From: Weeksellaceae bacterium | GTDB lineage: Bacteria > Bacteroidota > Bacteroidia > Flavobacteriales > Weeksellaceae | Reading direction: 5' to 3' | Assembly: GCA_028694715.1 (NCBI GenBank) | Contig: JAQVKJ010000063.1 | Coordinates: 1 to 7,253, forward strand | DNA: 7,253 nt | Shown here: positions 1-6,266 of the stretch, in pieces | Numbering within the stretch: position 1 is the stretch's first letter | How the letters are laid out: each line of letters starts with the position of its first letter | Notes under the pieces: model-generated | Told to the model about the DNA's origin: nothing | Databases searched by the model: none | The model's input: only the letters and a program-made list of their open reading frames with translations | Translations under genes and position numbers: made by a program

Positions 1-1249
1 CGACTTCTCCTTCAACGGTAATCCCACCTTCAAACTCGAGTTTACACATCTCTCCTTCTCTGATTTTGTATGCTTCCAAATCGTTTGGTGACATGTTTTC
101 AATCGCCATATTTATATTTTTCAATCTGCCCACTGGTGAGCCAAACCCATCTGTGTGAACATTGGTTCCATGACCGATGAGTTCCTTTTCGTGATAAGAA
201 AGTGCTGTCGGCCCTGTTGTTTGTATATAAATAGGATTGTCATGGCTGTCAGTGATGACATTAGTAAATACACCAGAGACCTGTATGCCTGTATTGTATT
301 CTATGGTTCCCAAATTCTTTGATTCAATCAGTTGTTTTATTCCTTCGGTACCTCCTTTTCTGAGTCCCATATTGTTGGCGAACTGTTCGAGTACAAAACT
401 AAGGTGTGCAAAATCGGGAGTAACAAATAGCTGCGGCTGTGGTTTGGTAATGTCAAAACTGACATCAGCTGCCGAAAGATCATAGAAAATCTTCTTCACA
501 TCATCTTTCATGCAGGATTTGCTTTCTCCAATAGAGGACAAGAGTCCGGCGCCATAGATTTTCGGATTTTTCAAATCACCAATCAATCCGTATTCAACCG
601 TCCACCAGTGTAGGTTTCTGATTTTAGACATTTCTGAGAGAGTGGTTTCAGAATTCTGTAGATCCAGCACTCGTTGTTCGGCTCTCTCTACATCTGCGGG
701 GTCGCTGTTTCTGTCTTCTTTTTTGATAGAAAGATGGCGGATCGCTTCATACATTTCATAATCCATGGCAGACGAGATTGCCTTGCTACCAATTTCTCCG
801 AATCTTCTCAGATATTCAGCATACTCCGGATTTGCGATGATGGGCGCATGCCCGGCTGATTCATGGATAATGTCTGGTGCCGGTGTGTATTCAATATTAT
901 CAATCTGTCTGATGTCGTGTGCAATGACAAGTACATTGTAGGCTTGAAATTCCATAAAAGCTGTTGGCGGAATGAATCCATCCACTGCCACTGCAGCCCA
1001 TCCGATTTCTTTGAGTATGCGGTTCATGCCATACATGCTTGGAATTTTTTCTGTAGAAATACCTGTTTTGTGTAGTCCTTCCACATAACTACCGTGTGCA
1101 ACCTTACGAAGATAATCCACATTTTTCCGCATCACATATCTCCAAACAGCCTGGTCTTGAGGCGTATAACTCTCGTAATGCTGATCATTCACAAATTGTT
1201 TCAAATGCCCGGGGAGTCTTTTTAAAACTTCATTATCTTCATATCTCAT
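1..1249 (-). CDS. Aromatic amino acid hydroxylase (phenylalanine 4-monooxygenase-like, long form), 3' end cut by window edge
   Basis: This is a pterin-dependent, non-haem iron monooxygenase that probably converts phenylalanine to tyrosine in the cytoplasm, using tetrahydrobiopterin and O2. I translated it by hand: 416 codons without a stop, running off the left edge. The family metal site is visible: PDIIHESAGH at residues 126-134 supplies His129 and His134, and WWTVEYGL at 215-222 supplies Glu219. YGAGLLSSIGE follows at 232-242, as in animal and bacterial phenylalanine hydroxylases. The two histidines and the glutamate are about 85 residues apart, against about 40 in animal enzymes, so some 45 residues are inserted (roughly 162-206). 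This matches the roughly 580-residue form I know from Bacteroidota and some Bacillus, so about 160 residues should be missing here. The ATG at 1249 opens the frame directly before the conserved N-terminal region. The exact substrate (Phe or Trp) cannot be settled from sequence alone. Confidence 0.9.
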   Translation of the reverse strand, partial: MRYEDNEVLKRLPGHLKQFVNDQHYESYTPQDQAVWRYVMRKNVDYLRKVAHGSYVEGLHKTGISTEKIPSMYGMNRILKEIGWAAVAVDGFIPPTAFMEFQAYNVLVIAHDIRQIDNIEYTPAPDIIHESAGHAPIIANPEYAEYLRRFGEIGSKAISSAMDYEMYEAIRHLSIKKEDRNSDPADVERAEQRVLDLQNSETTLSEMSKIRNLHWWTVEYGLIGDLKNPKIYGAGLLSSIGESKSCMKDDVKKIFYDLSAADVSFDITKPQPQLFVTPDFAHLSFVLEQFANNMGLRKGGTEGIKQLIESKNLGTIEYNTGIQVSGVFTNVITDSHDNPIYIQTTGPTALSYHEKELIGHGTNVHTDGFGSPVGRLKNINMAIENMSPNDLEAYKIREGEMCKLEFEGGITVEGEV

Positions 1250-1273
1250 GGCTGAAATCTTTTTTTGGGATTA

Positions 1274-1282
1274 GCTAATTTA
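1274..1282 (-). promoter_or_regulatory. Possible -7 element of the hydroxylase gene
   Basis: Read on the minus strand this is TAAATTAGC, one base off the Bacteroidota -7 consensus TAnnTTTG. It lies 24 nt upstream of the hydroxylase ATG and downstream of the regulator terminator, which is where this gene's promoter must be. The same 9 bases, within a shared 12-mer, lie upstream of the histidine kinase gene. I see no good TTTG -33 element at 19-21 nt, so this is a tentative call. Confidence 0.3.
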
Positions 1283-1342
1283 CAATAATAATTTGAATTC
1301 TAATATTCTCTCTTCTTTAAATCCATTGGGTCAACAGAAACA

Positions 1343-1376
1343 AAAACCCCTTTTCACCACAGTAAAAAGGGGTTTT
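1343..1376 (-). terminator. Intrinsic terminator of the kinase-regulator operon
   Basis: A perfect 12-bp inverted repeat: AAAACCCCTTTT (1343-1354) and AAAAGGGGTTTT (1365-1376), with a 10-nt loop. On the minus strand the GGGG arm is followed by TTTTTGTTT, a good U-tract. It begins 20 bp past the regulator stop codon, so it fits as that gene's terminator and shields the hydroxylase gene downstream. The plus-strand reading has only four Ts, and no plus-strand gene precedes it. Confidence 0.88.
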
Positions 1377-1396
1377 ATACAATTAAATTGTCAATG

Positions 1397-2092
1397 CTAA
1401 GCTGAGACCAACAACCTGAATCCTTCTCCGTGGATGTTCACGATTTCTACATTCGGATCGTCTTTTAAATATTTTCTCAGTTTGGCGATATATACATCCA
1501 TACTTCTGGATGTGAAATAATTATCATCGTGCCAGATTCTGGTCAGTGCCACTTCTCGAGGCATCAAATCATTTTTATAAACGGCCAGCATTCTGAGCAG
1601 TTCACTTTCTTTGGGAGAAAGTTTGTATGAGGTATCTCCTATGATGAGTTGTCTTAGTTTGGCGTTGAATTCGAATTTCCCGATTTTGAATTCTTCTTGT
1701 TCAAATTTTTCTTCTTCTGCTGAGTGTCTTTGTAGGACAGCTCTAATTTTGTATAGCAGTACTTCGGAATCAAAAGGTTTTGTCACATAATCGTCTGCAC
1801 CTATTTTGTAACCGTTCAGTACATCTTCTCTCATGTTTTTTGCAGTAAGAAAAATCACTGGCTGGTCGTTTTTGATTTCTTTGATTTCTTTCCCGAGGGT
1901 GAAGCCGTCCTTTTTGGGCATCATCACATCGAGTATGCACAAATCAAAATCCCCGTTTTTGTATTTGTTCAGACCGTCTTCACCATCCACGGCATGAATC
2001 ACATCAAAATCGTTCATCACTAGGTAATCCTTAAGCACTGACCCAAAACTCGGATCGTCCTCTACAAGCAATAGTTTCTGTTTTTCGTTCAT
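1397..2092 (-). CDS. OmpR/PhoB-family response regulator, RprY-like
   Basis: A 231-residue two-component transcription factor, the usual full length for this family. The receiver domain spans residues 5-122. It has the acidic pocket Glu11-Asp12-Asp13, the phosphoacceptor Asp55 in LDVMMP, the switch residues Thr83 and Tyr102, and Lys105 in the KPF motif. A short charged linker (122-134) leads to a winged-helix DNA-binding domain (135-229) with KESELLRML, the recognition stretch SRSMDVYIAKLRKYL and the terminal wing HGEGFRLL. The C-terminal wording is close to Bacteroides RprY, although I did not align them. It starts 3 bp after the kinase stop codon, so the two are almost certainly cotranscribed and are cognate partners. 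Its target genes cannot be read from this window. Confidence 0.93.
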   Translation of the reverse strand: MNEKQKLLLVEDDPSFGSVLKDYLVMNDFDVIHAVDGEDGLNKYKNGDFDLCILDVMMPKKDGFTLGKEIKEIKNDQPVIFLTAKNMREDVLNGYKIGADDYVTKPFDSEVLLYKIRAVLQRHSAEEEKFEQEEFKIGKFEFNAKLRQLIIGDTSYKLSPKESELLRMLAVYKNDLMPREVALTRIWHDDNYFTSRSMDVYIAKLRKYLKDDPNVEIVNIHGEGFRLLVSA

Positions 2093-2095
2093 ATT

Positions 2096-3646
2096 CTAAT
2101 TTTTTACGGGGAGTTTCACGAAGAACGCACTTCCTTTTCCTGGTTCGCTTTCAGCGTGAACCTCTCCTTTGTGCAAATCAACAATCTTTTTCACATAGGC
2201 CAACCCCAAGCCATGTCCTTTTACATTGTGAATATTTCCGGTTTCTTCGCGGTAAAACTGCTCAAAAATCTTTTTCAATACAGATTTAGCCATTCCAATA
2301 CCTTTGTCTCTTATTTCAACGACAACAAAGTTGTCTTCATTATAAGTTTTCACAAAAATCTCAGGGCTTTCCTTTGAATATTTTCTTGCATTGTCCAGTA
2401 TGTTATACAACGCATTTACAAGATGAAAAGCATCTCCTTCGATTATTGAATCAACCGCCTTGTATTCCTCAAAAATAGTGCCATTTGAATTTTCAACCAT
2501 GAAGCGGATATTGGAAACGCTCTTTCTAATCAAGTCTTCCACACTCATTTCCTGAAGATTGATATCCAGCTGATTTCGTTCGAGTTTCGCCATCCTGAGC
2601 ACCATTTCCACCTGAGTATTCATCCTTTTATTTTCTTGTTTAATCAGTTCTGCGTAATATTTTATGCGCTCACTGTCATTGATGACTTTCTCGTTTCTCA
2701 ATGCATCTGAAGCAATATTGATTGTAGCAATGGGGGTTTTGAATTCATGGGTCATATTGTTGATGAAATCGGTTTTGATTTCTGACAATGAGCGTTGAAA
2801 CTGCATATAATAAATGGCCAGTGAGAATACGGAAACGATAATGATAGTAAAAATAACCGTAAGCATGACTATCGGAATAATTGGTCCGAGAATCGAGAGT
2901 TGTTTGTCTGGGAAATATGCTGAAATCAGATACTGAGGTCGGTCGTTGTTGTCATAAAAAATCGGAATGGTGTATTCTTTTTCTTTGAGATTGAATCCTC
3001 CGGATGCAATGTCAGTCAGCGTGGAATCTGAGTTGAGCACTGCCAGTTGCGGATGAGACATCACACCTCTTCTTTTGAGTTGTTTATTGAATACCGAATC
3101 GAGCAATGCAAGGTTGATTCTTTTACTGATTGGCCGATTGCCTGCGTCTAATCTGGCGAGTCTTTCGATACTAAAATTTGCGTTTTTAAAATTTTCTTCA
3201 TTGTCCAAGCTGAGGTTCTGAATGATGTCTGCCCCGGAATCTTTTGGGATTTTCACTGTTTTTTCTTGAGAATAAAGATTGGCTCTGATCAGGCTGTCAT
3301 TGTAAGTTTCAGAAACCTGAACTACAGAGCGTTCAAGTATATATCGGGTCATGGTGATGTAGGTTACACCTGCAGAATCCTGAATCAGTTGTGAAGACAT
3401 CACTTGAGGTTTGTCAACAGTGGAATCGAAGTCGCTTCTGACATCTTCAAACTTGCTATAATAATGCTGCAATTCTTTTTGATTGATTTCATCCACCGTA
3501 GCATTCAGTGATTGATAGACTCGACCGTTGAACTCTTCGGTTTGTGATACAAACACTTTCTGGCTCCAATAAAGTTGTATAATCACAAGTCCGATGAGTG
3601 CAATACTCATCAACACAATCAGTATTTTGTTAAATCCTTTTTTCAT
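2096..3646 (-). CDS. Membrane sensor histidine kinase, RprX-like
   Basis: A 516-residue sensor kinase that phosphorylates itself and passes the phosphate to the regulator encoded just after it. An N-terminal membrane segment (about 7-27) and a second one (about 253-280) enclose a periplasmic sensing region of about 225 residues that I do not recognise as a named sensor fold. The cytoplasmic half is complete: H-box FINNMTHEFKTPIATI with phosphoacceptor His300, N-box with Asn415 and Asn419, G1 box DKGIGM (447-452), F-box FEQFYRE (461-467) and G2 box GHGLGL (477-482). There is no HAMP domain between the second membrane segment and the H-box, which is only about 10 residues away, as in RprX-type kinases. 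The ATG at 3646 gives an ordinary lysine-rich N-terminus before the first membrane helix. The signal sensed is unknown. Confidence 0.93.
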   Translation of the reverse strand: MKKGFNKILIVLMSIALIGLVIIQLYWSQKVFVSQTEEFNGRVYQSLNATVDEINQKELQHYYSKFEDVRSDFDSTVDKPQVMSSQLIQDSAGVTYITMTRYILERSVVQVSETYNDSLIRANLYSQEKTVKIPKDSGADIIQNLSLDNEENFKNANFSIERLARLDAGNRPISKRINLALLDSVFNKQLKRRGVMSHPQLAVLNSDSTLTDIASGGFNLKEKEYTIPIFYDNNDRPQYLISAYFPDKQLSILGPIIPIVMLTVIFTIIIVSVFSLAIYYMQFQRSLSEIKTDFINNMTHEFKTPIATINIASDALRNEKVINDSERIKYYAELIKQENKRMNTQVEMVLRMAKLERNQLDINLQEMSVEDLIRKSVSNIRFMVENSNGTIFEEYKAVDSIIEGDAFHLVNALYNILDNARKYSKESPEIFVKTYNEDNFVVVEIRDKGIGMAKSVLKKIFEQFYREETGNIHNVKGHGLGLAYVKKIVDLHKGEVHAESEPGKGSAFFVKLPVKN

Positions 3647-3657
3647 GTGTTGAAAAA

Positions 3658-3666
3658 GCTAATTTA
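3658..3666 (-). promoter_or_regulatory. Possible -7 element of the kinase-regulator operon
   Basis: The minus-strand sequence is TAAATTAGC, one base off TAnnTTTG, in the 49-bp gap between coaE and the kinase gene. It ends 11 nt before the kinase ATG, so a transcript from it would have a leader of only a few bases. A 12-mer containing it (TGTAAATTAGCT) also lies upstream of the hydroxylase gene. No TTTG -33 element is seen at the expected spacing, and readthrough from coaE is an alternative way to transcribe the operon. Confidence 0.3.
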
Positions 3667-3695
3667 CATTCAGGTTTGATCAATTTTAAAACGAA

Positions 3696-4292
3696 TTATT
3701 TGGAGCAATATTGTTGTTGTAATTCGAGGAATAGTTTTTCAAACTCCTGTTTGAACTCATTGATTCCGCCGTTGTTATGGACAATGAAATTCGATTTTTC
3801 AATCCTCTGTTCATCTGTCCACTGATTTTTGATTCTGTTTTTCACTTGTTGTGCAGAAACCTGGTCTCGATTCATCACTCTTCTGATTCTGATTTCTACA
3901 TCAGCAACAACAGAAATAATTGCATCACAATCTTTCCACGAGCCGCTCTCAAAAAGTATAGCTGCTTCTTTCACCACATAATCCGCTTTTTGTTCATTGA
4001 GCCATTTGTTAAAATGACGAAAGACAGCAGGATGCACTATTTTGTTTAGTTTTTTGAGTGCTTCAGGTTTTTTGAATACAATTGAAGATATATAATTTCG
4101 GTTATAAACTCCATTTTTGTAGGTTTCAATCCCAAATTCTGCGATGAGTCGGTTTTTCAGAGATTCATCTTCGTTGAGCAGTTTTTTGGCTTGCTCATCC
4201 GAATTGTACACCGGAATTCCTTTTTCTAAGAACCAATTTGCTAATGTGCTCTTTCCAGAACCTATGCCACCTGTCAGACCAATTGTTTTCAT
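3696..4292 (-). CDS. coaE: Dephospho-CoA kinase
   Basis: This enzyme phosphorylates the 3'-OH of the ribose of dephospho-CoA with ATP, the last step of coenzyme A synthesis, in the cytoplasm. It is 198 residues long, normal for CoaE (about 200). The P-loop GGIGSGKST is at residues 8-16, directly after the start, which fixes the ATG at 4292. Asp32 in the SDEQA stretch matches the conserved substrate-site aspartate. HPAVF (87-91), the ILFESG segment (112-117), the lid-region RVMNRDQ (138-144) and the closing FIVHNNG (169-175) are also family marks. It is separated from yajC by 96 bp that contain a terminator, and from the kinase gene by 49 bp. It may therefore have its own promoter, which I could not identify. 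Confidence 0.96.
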   Translation of the reverse strand: MKTIGLTGGIGSGKSTLANWFLEKGIPVYNSDEQAKKLLNEDESLKNRLIAEFGIETYKNGVYNRNYISSIVFKKPEALKKLNKIVHPAVFRHFNKWLNEQKADYVVKEAAILFESGSWKDCDAIISVVADVEIRIRRVMNRDQVSAQQVKNRIKNQWTDEQRIEKSNFIVHNNGGINEFKQEFEKLFLELQQQYCSK

Positions 4293-4340
4293 TTGAACAG
4301 TTTGATAATTGATTCAGGATTCCATGAAATAAATATGAAA

Positions 4341-4376
4341 ATTAAAAAAAAGGCCGAAACGAATTGTCCAGCCTTT
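4341..4376 (-). terminator. Intrinsic terminator after yajC
   Basis: On the minus strand AAAGGCTGGA (4376-4367) can pair with TTCGGCCTTT (4358-4349) as a 10-bp stem that includes two G-U pairs and closes an 8-nt loop. The stem runs into an unbroken T tract and then AATTTT. It begins 12 bp after the yajC stop codon. It fits as the end of the nusB-DUF1573-yajC unit and as a break before coaE. Confidence 0.75.
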
Positions 4377-4388
4377 GTCAGAATTCTA

Positions 4389-4724
4389 TCATTCTTTCTT
4401 TTCAACACCACCCGAATAGCGAGCTTTACTAAGTTCGCCCGATATGGCAGCCCTTTCGAATTTGATTTTCCCGGCACCGGTTTCGATGGTAACCGTGTCA
4501 GTACCCAATTCAAAGATTTTGCCATGAATACCGGATGTAGTCACTACCCAATCGCCTCTTTTCAAGGCCCCTTGGTATTGTTTTTCCAGTTTGTTTTTAC
4601 GCATTCCTGGGCGGAGAATCAAAAAATACATGATGACAAACATACCACCAAACAACAGCAACATGGACATTCCACCTCCTTCGGGTGCTGCTTGCTGCAT
4701 AAAAATATAAGCTGTTTCTTTCAT
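4389..4724 (-). CDS. yajC: Preprotein translocase accessory subunit YajC
   Basis: YajC is a small inner-membrane protein that associates with SecDF and the SecYEG translocon. From the ATG at 4724 it is 111 residues, typical for the family. A short N-terminal segment with the sequence QAAPEGGG (11-18) precedes one hydrophobic helix (about 19-38). The helix ends at the family signature LRPGMRKNKLE (37-47), a variant of the usual RPQQKRQKE. A small beta-rich cytoplasmic domain follows, with LKRGDWVVTTSGIHGKI (54-70). The frame opens further at a TTG at 4733, adding three residues. I prefer the ATG because it is the stronger codon and leaves 10 bp after the DUF1573 stop codon. A third candidate is the ATG at 4700, before QQAAPEGGG. 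It is probably cotranscribed with the DUF1573 gene. Confidence 0.92.
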   Translation of the reverse strand: MKETAYIFMQQAAPEGGGMSMLLLFGGMFVIMYFLILRPGMRKNKLEKQYQGALKRGDWVVTTSGIHGKIFELGTDTVTIETGAGKIKFERAAISGELSKARYSGGVEKKE

Positions 4725-4734
4725 TTTTATCAAA

Positions 4735-5220
4735 TTAGTTGCCTACCGGGATGGGGGGTGCTGCTTGAGCAGCATCGTTGGGCAAATTAGCTATAAAAGT
4801 CCAAGTTTCTTTGCCTTTCACAGTGTTTGTGGTAAGGGTTACGGTTTTTTGTTGCCTTCCTTTTTGGGTACCAGCATTGTAAGTGATTTTCATTGAATCA
4901 CTGGCACCTGGCTGGATGGGCTGTTTGGGCCAAATGGGAACGGTACAGCCGCATGAACCTACTGCATTTTTTATAATCAATGGAGATTTCCCTACATTGG
5001 TGAATTTCACATAATGATCCACTTTTGCACCTGAGGGTAAGTCTCCAAAATCATAGGTATCCGACTCAAATTTTAATTCCGCTGCTGTGGACGGATCAAC
5101 AACCAGACTGGCTTGTTCCTGTCTTTCCGCCTCTGAGAAGTGTGCAGATGCCTTCTCTTTTTCACAGGAAGTCAATGTCATCAGTCCCACGAAGCCTGCC
5201 AAGAAAATTGTTTTTTTCAT
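4735..5220 (-). CDS. DUF1573 domain lipoprotein
   Basis: A 161-residue protein with a lipoprotein signal peptide: Lys2-Lys3, a hydrophobic core, and the lipobox LTSC with Cys19 as the lipidated residue. It is therefore exported and anchored to a membrane. The mature N-terminus reads CEKEK, charged from the second residue. The DUF1573 domain covers about residues 50-145, with YDFGDLPSG (56-64), a FTNVGKSPLIIKNA stretch and the diagnostic SCGCTVP (89-95) followed by WPKQPIQPG. This Ig-like fold is common in Bacteroidota, but its function is not established. The tail (146-161) is rich in Ala and Pro and probably disordered. It lies 62 bp after nusB and 10 bp before yajC, which suggests one transcript. 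I see no clear promoter in the AT-rich gap upstream. Confidence 0.88.
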   Translation of the reverse strand: MKKTIFLAGFVGLMTLTSCEKEKASAHFSEAERQEQASLVVDPSTAAELKFESDTYDFGDLPSGAKVDHYVKFTNVGKSPLIIKNAVGSCGCTVPIWPKQPIQPGASDSMKITYNAGTQKGRQQKTVTLTTNTVKGKETWTFIANLPNDAAQAAPPIPVGN

Positions 5221-5282
5221 TTTATTTATAATTTAAGGGCTAAAATTAATAAAACTATTTAAGTTAAGGTCTAAATAAAATA

Positions 5283-6200
5283 TTAAAATCTTTGTGTTTC
5301 TTTGATTACTTTGTCAAGAATACCATTTACAAACACATGGCTGTTGTCTGTGGAGTATATTTTTGAAAGTTCAATGTACTCGTTGAGAATGACTTTGGGC
5401 GGAACATTTTTGAAACAATGAAACTCGGTCAAAGCCATCTGTAGGATGATCAAATCGAGTGTTGCAATGCGGTCAAGATCCCAATTTTTTGCTTTATCAT
5501 CAATCATTTTACGGGTGGTGTCGTCATCGTTGATCGTATTTCTGAACAATCGGGTCAAAAATTCCCGGTCTTCGTCATCTTTAAAAACCTTAAAAAGATT
5601 AAATGATGGGTTGCTCTTGGGGATGAATGATTTTAGGGTAGCAATCACCATTGAGTTTCCTATATGAAAATCGTCTGACCAATGTATGCTTCTGTCTTCC
5701 AGCCATTCAGCAAGATAATCATTGGTGGCAATGTGTTTTTCATAAATATCTACCACAAAAGCACGGTCTTTCTCAAAAGAATTCTCGGTATCCGACATGT
5801 ATTTTTGGTATTCGTCGCTTGAAATAATTTTATTGAAAATTTTTTTGGGATAATCATTTTCCAAATTGTCCCAGACGAGTTGTTTATTTTTTTCTGTGTA
5901 AGAATTGAGTTCATTGTTTTCATCGAGAAATCTGAAAATCGGGTTTTCAACAAATTTCAGATTGGGATTTAAGTCTTGTTCGGTGGGAAAATTCTTGACT
6001 TTGGCTACTTCAATTTTATTCAGAGCTATTTCTTTCTGGAATTTCAGCAAATTAAGCAGATAAATGTACAAATCGTAAATCTCATTCACCCCTTTCATCA
6101 TGTTTTTCTCGACAATTCGGGGGTCGGCTAATTTACCCGACATCTTCCAGGCATAAATCGACTGCATTGCTTTTTCTCGAAGCTGTCTTCTTCCCAGCAT
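5283..6200 (-). CDS. nusB: Transcription antitermination factor NusB, long Bacteroidota form
   Basis: NusB binds boxA RNA together with NusE (S10) and helps RNA polymerase read through rRNA operons. The protein has 305 residues against about 140 in E. coli NusB. The opening RRQLREKAMQSIYAWKMSG (4-22) matches the NusB start. The C-terminal part (about 215-302) carries LDLIILQMALTEF, VPPKVILNEYIELSKIYS and SHVFVNGILDKV, all NusB signatures. About 190 residues in between are charged and mostly helical-looking and have no E. coli counterpart; this long architecture is usual in Bacteroidota. The ATG at 6200 is directly before the conserved start, so the choice is firm. It is the first gene of its unit and divergent from the ABC exporter gene. 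Confidence 0.93.
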   Translation of the reverse strand: MLGRRQLREKAMQSIYAWKMSGKLADPRIVEKNMMKGVNEIYDLYIYLLNLLKFQKEIALNKIEVAKVKNFPTEQDLNPNLKFVENPIFRFLDENNELNSYTEKNKQLVWDNLENDYPKKIFNKIISSDEYQKYMSDTENSFEKDRAFVVDIYEKHIATNDYLAEWLEDRSIHWSDDFHIGNSMVIATLKSFIPKSNPSFNLFKVFKDDEDREFLTRLFRNTINDDDTTRKMIDDKAKNWDLDRIATLDLIILQMALTEFHCFKNVPPKVILNEYIELSKIYSTDNSHVFVNGILDKVIKETQRF

Positions 6201-6205
6201 AATTT

Positions 6206-6238
6206 CAAATATAAGTTTAATCTCAGTGTGGCGGCAAA
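6206..6238 (-). promoter_or_regulatory. nusB: nusB promoter, Bacteroidota type
   Basis: On the minus strand TTTG (6238-6235) is followed after 21 nt by TATATTTG (6213-6206). This matches the -33 TTTG and -7 TAnnTTTG pattern known for the Bacteroidota housekeeping sigma factor, at the long end of its spacing. The -7 box ends 5 nt before the ATG, which predicts an almost leaderless message. An alternative is that TACCTTTG (6242-6235) is the -7 box, giving a leader of roughly 28 nt; it lacks a matching -33 element. Confidence 0.5.
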
Positions 6239-6254
6239 GGTAAACAAAAAGGAG

Positions 6255-6263
6255 TAAATTTGC
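6255..6263 (+). promoter_or_regulatory. -7 element of the ABC exporter gene
   Basis: TAAATTTGC matches the Bacteroidota -7 consensus TAnnTTTG exactly. It ends 3 nt before the GTG start codon, so transcription would begin at or very near that codon. The -33 position (around 6231-6235) is GC-rich and has no TTTG, so either the element is weak or the promoter uses another -33 sequence. It shares a 66-bp intergenic region with the divergent nusB promoter. Confidence 0.42.
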
Positions 6264-6266
6264 AGT

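Noticed and set aside
237..1278. Several plus-strand frames of 60-82 codons.
   Set aside because: All are antisense to the continuous, motif-rich hydroxylase frame on the minus strand.
4289..4525. A 78-codon minus-strand frame overlapping yajC and touching the coaE start with an ATGA overlap, which could be read as a YbbR-like remnant.
   Set aside because: Most of it is antiphase to the well-supported yajC, and the rest runs through the terminator. The protein shows no recognisable family motif, so it is most likely chance.
4293..4790. A 165-codon plus-strand frame opposite yajC and the terminator.
   Set aside because: It is antisense to a conserved gene, has an atypical composition rich in Phe, His and Cys, and has no family features.
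5221..5282. AT-rich 62-bp gap between nusB and the DUF1573 gene as a promoter or terminator.
   Set aside because: It contains only near-misses to TAnnTTTG (TAGTTTTA, TAATTTTA) and no GC-containing stem, so I could not support either call.
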